A stretch of DNA of 64,000 nt. It comes from Brachypodium distachyon. Its lineage: Eukaryota; Streptophyta; Magnoliopsida; Poales; Poaceae. The stretch is from positions 3,472,001 to 3,536,000 of the forward strand of contig NC_016131.3 in NCBI RefSeq assembly GCF_000005505.3, read 5' to 3'. The position numbers were made by a program, and so were the translations under genes. The notes below the pieces were generated by a model that searched no databases, was not told the origin of the DNA, and saw only the letters and a list, made by a program, of their open reading frames with translations. This document shows, piece after piece, positions 54,976 through 64,000 of the stretch. Numbering within the stretch: the stretch's first letter is position 1; each line of letters begins with the position of its first letter.

Positions 54976-57900
54976 TATAGCACACGTTTTTTGGGTTCTC
55001 GGCCAATTTTTAGATACTGTGACCCCCGGATACACGGTTTCAGGAAGTTTCGGCCCGGATCAGAAAAATCACCGTTTCGGCCGTTTTCGTTGGCTACAAC
55101 ACACGTTTTTTGGGTTTCCGGCCGATTTTGAGATATTGTGACCCCGGGTAGACGGTTTCGGGCTGTTTTGGCCTGGGGCAGAAAAATCACCGTTTCAGCC
55201 GTTTTCGTGCGCTACAGCACACATTTTTTGGGTTCCCGGCCGATTTTTAGATACCGTGACCGCGGGTACACGGTTTCAGGCAATTTCGGTCCGGGTCAGA
55301 AAAATCACCGTTTTGTACCGTTTCGGCCGTTTTCATGGGCTATAGCCCACGTTTTTTGGGTTGCCGGACAATTTTGAGATACCGTGAACCCGGGTACACG
55401 GTTTCGGGCAGTTTCGGCCCAAAAATGTAGGCTCTAGCCGACGAAAACGGCCCAAACGGTCCAAAACGATGATTTTTCTAACCCGGGCGGAAACTGCCTG
55501 AAACCGTGTACCCGGGGGTCATGGTAACTCAAAATCGTCCGGGAACCCAAAAACGTGTGTTATAGCCCACGAAAACGGCCGGAACATCCCAAAGGGTGAT
55601 TTTTCTGACCCGCGCCGAAACTGTCCGAAACCATCTACCCTGGGTCACGGTATCTCAAAATCGGCCGGGAACCCAAAAATGTAGGCTCTAGCCGACGAAA
55701 ACGGCCCAAACGGTCCAAAACGATGATTTTTCTAACCCGGGCGGAAACTGCCTGAAACCGTGTACCCGGGGGTCACGGTAACTCAAAATCGTCCGGGAAC
55801 CCAAAAACGTGGGTTATAGCCCACGAAAACGGCCAAAACGGTCCTAAACGGTGATTTTTCTCACCCGCGCCGAAACTGTCCGAAACCATCTACCCTGGGT
55901 CACGGTATCTCCAAATCGGCCGAGAACCCAGAAAAGTAGGCTATAGCCCAAGAAAACGGCCCAAACAGTCCAAAACGATGATTTTTCTAACCCGGACGGA
56001 AACTGCCTGCAACCGTGTACCCGGGGGTCACGGTAATTCAAAATCGTCCGGGAACCCAAAAACGTGGGTATAGCCCACGAAAACGGCCGGAACGGTCCCA
56101 AAGGGTGATTTTTTTGACCCGCGCCGAAACTGTCCGAAACCATCTACCCTGGGTCACGGTATCTCAAAATCGGCCGAGAACCCAAAAATGTAGGCTCTAG
56201 CCGACGAAAACGGCCCAAACGGTCCAAAACGATGATTTTTCTTACCCGGGCGGAAACTGCCTGAAACCGTGTACCCGGGGGTCACGGTAACTCAAAATCG
56301 TCCGGGAACCCAAAAAAACGTGGGCTATAGCCCACGAAAACGGCCGAAACGGTGATTTTTCTGACCCGGGCCGAAACTGCCGAAACCGTGTACCCGGGGT
56401 CACGGTACCTCAAAGTCGTCTGGGAAGCCAAAAAACGTGGGCTATAGCCCACGAAAACGGCCCAAACGGTCCAAAACGATGATTTTTCTAACCCGGGCAA
56501 AAACTGCCTGAAACCGTGTACCCGGGGGTCATGGTAACTCAAAATCGTCCGGGAACCCAAAAAGCGTGGGCTATAGCCCACGAAAACGGCCCAAACGAGG
56601 ATTTTTCTAACCCGGGACGAAACTGCCTGAAATCGTGTACCCTGGGTCACGGTATCTGAAAATCGGCCACGAACCAAAAAAAGTGGGCTATATATAGCCC
56701 ACGAAAACGGCCGAAACGGTTCAAAACGATGATTTTTCTCACCCGGGCCGAAACTACCTGAAACCATGTACCCGGGGTCATGGTATCTCAAAATTGCCCG
56801 AGAACCCAAAAAACGTGGGCTATAGCGCCCAAAACGGTGATTTACGGTGATTTTTTTGACCTGAGCCGAAACGACCCGAAACCGTCTATCCGGGGTTACG
56901 GTATCTCAAAATTGGCCGGGAACCCAAATAATGTGGGCTATAGCCCACGAAAACGGCCGAAACGGTCTAAAATGGTGATTTTTCTGACCCGCGCCGAAAC
57001 TGTCCGAAACCATCTACCCTGGGTCACGGTATCTCAAAATCGGCCGGGAACCAAAAAAACGTGGGCTATTGCCCACGAAAACGGCGGAAGTGGTCCAAAA
57101 CGGTGATTTTTCTGATCCGGGCCGAAACTGCCGGAAACCGTGCACCCGGGGTCACGGTATCTCAAAATCTCCCGGGAACCCAAAAAACGTGGGCTAGCCC
57201 ACGAAAACGGCCGAACCGATCCAAAACGGTTGTTTTCTTGACCCGGGCCAAAACTGTCCGAATTCGTGTACTTGGGGTCACGCTATTTCAAAATCGGCTG
57301 GGAACCCAAAAAACGTGGGCTATATATATAGCTTACAAAACGGTGATTTACGGTGATTTTTCTGACCCAAGCCGAAACTGCCCGAAACCGTCTACCCGGG
57401 GTTACGGTATCTCAAAATCGGCAGGGAACGCAAAAAACGTGGGCTACTACCGAAACGGTCCAAAACGGTGATATTTCTGACCCGGGCCGAAACTGCCGAA
57501 ATCGTGTACCCGTGGTCTCGGTATCTCAAAATCGGCCAGGAACCCAAAAATTGTGGGCCATTGCCCATGAAAATAGCCGAAACTGTCCAAAACGGTGATT
57601 TTCCTGTCCCGGGCCGAAACTGCCCGAAACCGTGTACCTGCGGTCACGGTATCTCAAAATCGTCTGGGAACCCAAAAAACGTGGGCTATAGCCCACGAAA
57701 ACGGCCGAAACGGTCCGAAACGATGATTTTTCTGATCCGGGCCGAAACTGCCCGAAACCGTGTACCCGGGGTCACGGTATCTCAAAATCTCCCGGAAACC
57801 CAAAATGCGTGTGTTATTGCCACGATAACGGCCGAAAGGGTCCAAAACGGTGATTTTTCTTACCCGAGGGCACGGTATCTCAAAATCGGCTGGGAACCAA

Positions 57901-60900
57901 AAAAAAGTGGGCTATAGCCTACGAAACCGCCAAAACGGTCCAAATTGGTGATTTTTCTGACCCGCGCCGAAACTGTCCAAAACCATCTACTCTGGGTCAC
58001 GGTATCTCAAAATCGGACGGGAACGAAAAAAAGTGGGCTATCTAGACCACGAAAACCGTCGAAACGGTGATTTTTCTGACCCGCGTCGAAACTACCCGAA
58101 ACCGTCTACCCAGGGTCACCGTATTTCAAAATTGGGCGGGAACCCAAATAACGTGGGCTATAGCCCACGAAAACGGACAAAACGGTCCAAAATGGTGAGT
58201 TTTCTGACCCGCGCCGAAACTGCCCGAAACCATCTACCCTGGGTCACGGTATCTAAAAATCGGCCGGAAACCAAAAAAACGTGGGCTATCGCCCACGAAA
58301 ACGGCGGAAGTGGTCCAAAACAGTGATTTTTCTGACCCGGGCCGAAACTGCCCGAAACCGTGCACCTGGGGTCACGGTATCTCAAAATCTTCTGAGAACC
58401 CAACAAACGTGGGCTAGCCCACGAAAACGGCCGAACCGATCCAAAACGGTTGTTTTACTGACTCGGGCCCAAACTGTCCGAATTCGTGTACTTAGGGTCA
58501 CGCTATCTCAAAATCGGCAGGGAACCCAAAAAACGTGGGCTACTACCGAAACGGTCCAAAACGGTGATTTTTCTGACCCGGGCCAAAACTGCCGAAACCG
58601 TGTATCCGCGGTCTCGGTATCTCAAAATCGGCCAGGAACCCAAAAAAACGTGGGCTATATCCCACGAAAACGGCCGAAACTGTCCAAAACGGTGATTTTC
58701 CTGTCCCGGGCCGAAACTGCACGAAACCGTGTACCCGGGGTCACGGTATCTCAGAATCGTCTGGGAACCCAAAAAACGTGGGCTATAGCCCACGAAAACG
58801 GCCGAAACGGTGATTTTTCTGACCCGGGCCGAAACTGCCCGAAACCGTGTACCCGGGGTCTCGGTATCTCAAAATCTCCCGGGAACCCAAAATGCGTGTG
58901 TTATTGCCACGATAACGGCCGAAAGTGTCCAAAACGGTGATTTTTCATACCCGGGGCCACGGTATCTCAAAATCGGCCAGAAACCAAAAAAAAGTGGGCT
59001 ATAGCCTCTGAAACCGCCGAAACGGTCCAAATTGGTGATTTTTCTGAACCGCGCCGAAACTGTCCGAAACCATCTACCCTGGGTCACGGTATCTCAAAAT
59101 CGGACGAGAACCAAAAAAATGTGGGCTATTGCCCATGAAAACGGCCGAAATGGTCCAAAACGGTGATTTTTCTGACGCGGGCCGAAACTGCACGAAACCG
59201 TGTACCCGGGGTCATGATATCTCAAAATCGTCCGGGAATCAAAAAAACGTGGGCTATAGCCCACGAAAACGGCCGAAACGGTGATTTTTCTGACCCGGTC
59301 CGAAACTGCCGAAACCGTGTATCCGGGGTCACGGTACCTCAAAACGTCCGGGAACCTAAAAAACGTGGGCTGTAGCGCATGAAAACGGCCGAAACGGTCC
59401 AAAACAGTGATTTTTCTGACCCGGGCCGAAACTGCCCGAAACCGTTTACCCGGGGTCACGGTATCTCAAAATCAGCCGGGAACCCAAAAAAGTAGGCTAT
59501 AGCCCAAAAAAACGGCCCAAACGGCCCATAACGATGATTTTTCTAACCCGGGCCAAAACTGCCTGAAAACGTGTACCCGGGGTCACAGTATCTCACAATC
59601 GTCCGGGAACCCAAAAAACGTGTGCTATAGCTCACGAAAACGTCCGAAACGGTGATTTTTCTAACCCGGGCCGAAACTGCCGAAACCGTGTACCCGGGGT
59701 CGCGGTATCTCAAAATCGTCCGGGAACCCAAAAAACGTGGGCTATAGCCCACGAAAACGGTCGAAACGGTCCCAAAGAGTGATTTTTCTGACCAGCGCCG
59801 AAACTGTCCAAAACCATCTACCCTGGGTCACGGTATCTCAAAATCGGCCGGGAACCCAAAAAAGTAGGCTATAGCCCACGAAAACGGTCCAAACGGTCCA
59901 AAACGATGATTTTTCTAACCCGGGCGGAAAATGCCTGAAACCATGTACCCGGGGGTCACGGTAACTCAAAGTCGTCCGGGAACCCAAAAAACGTGGGCTA
60001 TTATTAGCCCACGAAAATGGCCGAAACGGTGATTTTTCTGACCCGGGCCGAAACTACCGAAACCGTGTACCCGGGGTCACGGTACCTCAAAGTCGTCTGG
60101 GAACCCAAAAAACGTGGGCTGTAGCCCACGAAAACGGCCGAAACGGTCCAAAACGGTGATTTTTCTGACCCGGGCCGAAACTGTCCGAAACCGTGTACCC
60201 AGGGTCACGGTATCTCAAAATCGGCCGGGAACCCAAAAAAGTAGGCTATAGCCCACGAAAACGGTCCAAACGGTCCAAAACAATGATTTTTCTAACTCCG
60301 GCGGAAAATGCCTGAAACCATGTACCCGGGGGTCACGGTAACTCAAAATCGTCCGGGAACCCAAAAAACGTGGGCTATTATTAGCCCACGAAAATGGCCG
60401 AAACGGTGATTTTTCTGACCCGGGCCGAAACTACCGAAACCGTGTACCCGGGGTCACGGTACCTCAAAGTCGTCGGGGAACCCAAAAAACGTGGGCTGTA
60501 GCCCACGAAAACGGCCGAAACAGTCCAAAACGGTGATTTTTCTGACCCGGGCCGAAACTGTCCGAAACCGTGTACCCAGGGTCACGGTATCTCAAAATAG
60601 GCCGGGAACCCAAAAAAGTAGGCTATAGCCCACGAAAACGGTCCAAACGGTCCAAAACGATGATTTTTCTAACTCAGGCGGAAAATGCCTGAAACCATGT
60701 ACCCGGGGGTCACGGTAACTCAAAATCGTCCGGGAACCTAAAAAACGTGGGCTATTATTAGCCCACGAAAATGGCCGAAACGGTGATTTTTCTGACCCGG
60801 GCCGAAACTACCGAAACCGTGTACCCGGGGTTACGGTACCTCAAAGTCGTCTGGGAACCCAAAAAACGTGGGCTGTAGCCCACGAAAACGGCCGAAACGG

Positions 60901-61754
60901 TCCAAAACGGTGATTTTTCTGACCCGGGCCGAAACTGTCCGAAACCGTGTACCCAGGGTCACGGTATCTCAAAATCTGCTGGGAGACCAAAAAGCGTGTG
61001 TTATAGCCCACGATAACGGCCGAAAGGGTCCGAAACGGTGATTTTTCTGACCCGGGCCGAAACAGCCCCAAACCGTGTACCTAGGGTCACCGTATCTCAA
61101 AATCGTCCGGGAACCCAAAAATCGTGGGCTATATAGACCACGAGAACCGCCGGAACGGTGATTTTTCTGACCCGCGCCGAAACTGCCCGAAACCGTCTAC
61201 CTGGGGTCACGGTATCTCAAAATCGTCCGGGAACCCAAAAAACGTGGGCTCTAGCCCACGAAAACGGCCGAAACGGTCCAAAACGCTGATTTTTCTGACC
61301 CGGGCCGAAATTGCCTGAAATCGTGTAACCGGGGTCACGGTATCTCCAAATCGTCCGGGAACCCAAAAAACGTGGGCTATTGTCCACGAAAACGGCTGAA
61401 ACGGTCCAAAACGATGATTTTTCTGACCCGGGACGAAACTGCCTGAAACCGTGTACCCGGGGTCGCGGTATCTTAAAATCGTCCGGAAACCTAAAAAACG
61501 TGGGATCTTGCCCACGAAAACGGCCGAAACGGTCCAAAACGTTGATTTTTCTGACCCGGGCCGAAACTGCCCGAAACCATGTACCCGCGGTCCCGGTATC
61601 TTAAAATTGTCCGGGAACCCAAAAAAACGTGCGTTATAGCCCACGAAAACAGCCGAAACGGTGATTTTTCTGACCCGGGCCGAAACCGCCGAAACTGTGT
61701 ACCCGGGGTGACGGTACCTCAAAATCATCCGGGAACCCAAAAAACATGGGCTAT
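54976..61754. repeat. Large tandem satellite-like array, ~128-bp palindrome-cored unit
   Basis: About 50 copies of a 112-128 bp CpG-rich unit. Each unit contains, in order: CGAAAACGGCCGAAACGG, a GTGATTTTTCTGACCCGGG segment, CCGAAACTGCCCGAAACCG, GTACCCGGGGTCACGGTATC, TCAAAATCGTCCGGGAACCC and the perfect palindrome CGTGGGCTATAGCCCACG. From 54976 to about 55425 the units run in the opposite orientation; the rest runs forward. Higher-order periods are visible: a 254-bp dimer (starts 55427, 55681, 55936, 56190), a 377-bp trimer (59864, 60241, 60618), and ~1.1-1.2 kb blocks around 57050 and 58270. Unit length is not a multiple of three, and long frames across it on both strands are not genes. I do not recognise the family. 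Confidence 0.92.
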
Positions 61755-64000
61755 TGTAACATCCCAATTTTCAAAACTCTTCATATGCATTGCATATCCT
61801 AAGCATCATGTCACCTTTGCATTTGATCACTTTCAAAACTATAAAATTTGCCCAGAAAACTCTTTTGCCAAGATGCCTATATTTGATTTTCGGTTTTGAT
61901 CTTTCTTTTGAGTATTTGCATTTTAACCCATGAGGGTATTGTTATAAAAGGGATTTATTGCCTATATAGAACTATCCCATAAGTTGGCTTTTGAAACTAT
62001 TTTGAAAAATAATTTTTTTTCATAGCCCAAGGGCCCTAAAAGCCATTTTATAGGAAAATGTATTTTTAAATATTTTATTTTGAGGAAATTCTTCTTCCAA
62101 AAGTTAGATCATATGAAAATATGATTTTACAAATTTTGTTGCATTTTATTTGGAGTGATTTGGAGCTTCGAATCAATTTTGAGTTCAAAAACAGAAAATA
62201 CATAAAAAAAAAGGAAAAATCGGAGAAAACCGGTCAAACCAGACCGAACCGCCCGAACCGGCCCAGCCGAACCGCCCGGTTCCTCTCACTGACCGGTGGG
62301 ACCCGCGCGTCATCTTCTTCCTCAACTGTCTCCCGAGAAACCCGGCCACGCCCAGTCCGAGTCGCCCACGCTTCCATCCCGATTTCTCCGCGCACGAGCC
62401 TCCAAATGCGAAACCCCGCGCGTCATATCGAAGCCCCCGAACTCCTCTACCACTTCCCCCAAACCCCACGTCCAATTTCACATCGGTTAGGATTTAATTT
62501 CTCGCCGAAGTTCTTCACGGACGTCGCCGTTCTTCGCGTTTCACTGCCGTTCCGGTGAGGTTCTCCCCGTGCCGACCCATTTCCTTCCTCCTCTCTCTAG
62601 CGCGAACGCCGTGACGCGATCAGCTTCGTGTTTGGGCGCCGCCGGTCGCCGCGCCGCCGTCTTCCCCAACGTCGGCGGCCGCCCGCCGCCCGCGCTCCGC
62701 CCACCCGCGCGCGGCCCGCGCCCGTGCGCCGCCGCCCGCCGCCGCCCGAAACCCTAGCCCCGGGCCAATCAGTGTCTGCCACGTGGCGAGCCTTTTTATT
62801 TTATTTTATTTTTTATTTTCGGCCCAAATAATATTGCACTTTTACAGAAAAGCCCTACAACTTCAAAGCATCATATCTTTCAAACCGTTTGTCCAAAAAT
62901 TGTGATCCGCACCTTTCTGAAATCTTCACAACTTGTAGAATATTTTGGCACTGTCTAATTTCAGTTTTGAACAATTTAGTCAGAAGCAATTTACAGAATT
63001 GTTGAATATGGTTTAAATTTCAAATGAATTGTTTCAAAATGGTTTGGAGCAGGATATCTTGCTGTAAAAAAATTTAAACTTGTTCTCTGTCCATTAGGAC
63101 CAGAAGAGAAATTACTTTGTGAATAATAATGTCATACAAGTTTAAATCTTGTCCTATGTTGCAAAACCACACAATCTTTTAATTTAAACGCTATCCTTGT
63201 TTTCATGCATATTAATTACCTCTTTGTTAATGTGTAAGTTGCCCAAACCTTTTGAAAAACTTTTCAAAACAGAAACAAAACTTGTTACATTAAAAGTAAC
63301 CAAGTGTGCATGTTTCTTTTATTTTTAGATTGTGTGGAGTGTATTCCTTGTTGTTGCGAAGAGTGCGAGAACTATCACAACCTTGGACAAGGCAAGTTCA
63401 CTTTGATCATATCCCATTATTATTGTTGTTTTAAAATACTTATGCATTAGTGTTGTTGGTAGAGATGCATTGATAGGACTATTACTCGTACCTCTATGCT
63501 AGCTATATATCCCAGGTAGTATAGTTTACCCTCGCCATTACCTTGCCATCAAATTGCCATTGATTGTAGTTGAATGCTAGGCTATGGTAGTATCGTGGGG
63601 GAAATAACTACATTATGATATTGTTATGCCTTTGGCTATATGAAATGTTTTTGTTAGATGTAAGGCAAAACAACTAATTCAATGAACCATCCTAGGTGGG
63701 CTACTTTGAGAATTTTGAGGATTAGCGGCGTCAGGTCCATTTCTATGGGTCCCTCTGAGTCGAGTTCCTGTGGATTCAGGAATGAATCGTCCATGGACGT
63801 CTCTCCCGTGGATTCGGGGAGCGCCTACGTTGCAAATGTGGAATGCCACCTGGGTAACAGAGACTGGACTAGTTTCCTATTTAGTAGCTTCCAGTACAAC
63901 CACATGGTAATATGGGCTCTGCCAGGATGGATGTAAGACATATGATTCTGGATCCGAGGTAATGTGCAGATGTAGCCGTGTAGGTGGGAACGTAGGTCCC
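61755..64000 (+). mobile_element. Probable long LTR / retrotransposon start, cut by window end
   Basis: The array stops abruptly inside a palindrome (GGGCTAT) and TGTAACATCCCAATTTTC begins, an LTR-like TG start. The following 2.2 kb has no open frame of note. It includes a GC-rich stretch (62230-62760), a (TTTTA)n tract near 62795 and AT-rich DNA. It resembles the long non-coding LTRs of some grass gypsy elements. The other LTR end, primer site and target duplication are not within the window, so the call rests on the start motif and the sharp junction. Confidence 0.45.

Noticed and set aside
55000..61700. Many open frames of 60-220 codons on both strands of the tandem array
   Set aside because: They repeat the same peptide phrases with frame changes at each unit and exist on both strands. 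Unit lengths are not multiples of three. They are by-products of a stop-poor repeat, not genes.
54976..61754. CRISPR-like regular repeat-spacer structure
   Set aside because: The whole unit is repeated with no unique spacers, and the genome is a plant's.

Overview
This window is nuclear DNA of a grass, most likely Oryza or a close relative. Genes contain GT-AG introns, one gene (DUF1618-like) belongs to a family expanded in rice and its relatives, and the gaps hold grass-type Stowaway/Tourist-like MITEs, CACTA (En/Spm), Ty3/gypsy, Ty1/copia and LINE sequences. No prokaryotic features are visible. All exon models were built by eye from splice signals and reading frame.

Layout. 1-6.7 kb: intergenic, with MITEs and a LINE-derived tail. 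6.8-10.6 kb (minus): complete ten-exon SEC12-like/PHF1-type WD40 membrane protein gene (369 codons). 11.5-16.6 kb (minus): two tandem neprosin-domain (DUF239) secreted-protein genes, made by a segmental duplication that also copied pieces of the SEC12-like gene. 17.8-19.0 kb: small acidic orphan protein (plus) and a mini GRF-type zinc-finger protein (minus), converging. 19.46-33.85 kb: a Ty3/gypsy element whose two LTRs point in opposite directions around a gag fragment. The left LTR is split by a 10.8-kb CACTA element carrying a TNP2 transposase pseudogene and a second gene (plant transposase plus Ulp1/C48-like protease). 34-41.6 kb: mosaic of broken elements (LINE reverse-transcriptase fragment, MITE, 3' end of a second CACTA, 3' end of a copia element). 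41.6-42.3 kb: unrecognised ORF. 42.9-46.8 kb (minus): polyprenyl (solanesyl) diphosphate synthase gene with several apparent lesions. 47.8-48.9 kb (plus): intronless DUF1618-like protein. 49.4-53.4 kb (minus): BRCT-domain protein with a C-terminal region I do not recognise. 53.8-54.4 kb: LINE 3' fragment. 54.98-61.75 kb: a 6.8-kb CpG-rich tandem array of ~128-bp units with a perfect palindromic core, an internal orientation switch and several higher-order periods. 61.75-64.0 kb: probable start of another long-LTR retrotransposon cut by the window edge.

The host genes do not form a pathway: phosphate-transporter trafficking/ER exit, secreted glutamic peptidase-like proteins, ubiquinone side-chain synthesis and a BRCT protein are independent. 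The most unusual items are the palindrome-cored array, the gypsy element with inverted LTRs (a possible dsRNA source), and the lesions in the prenyl synthase gene.
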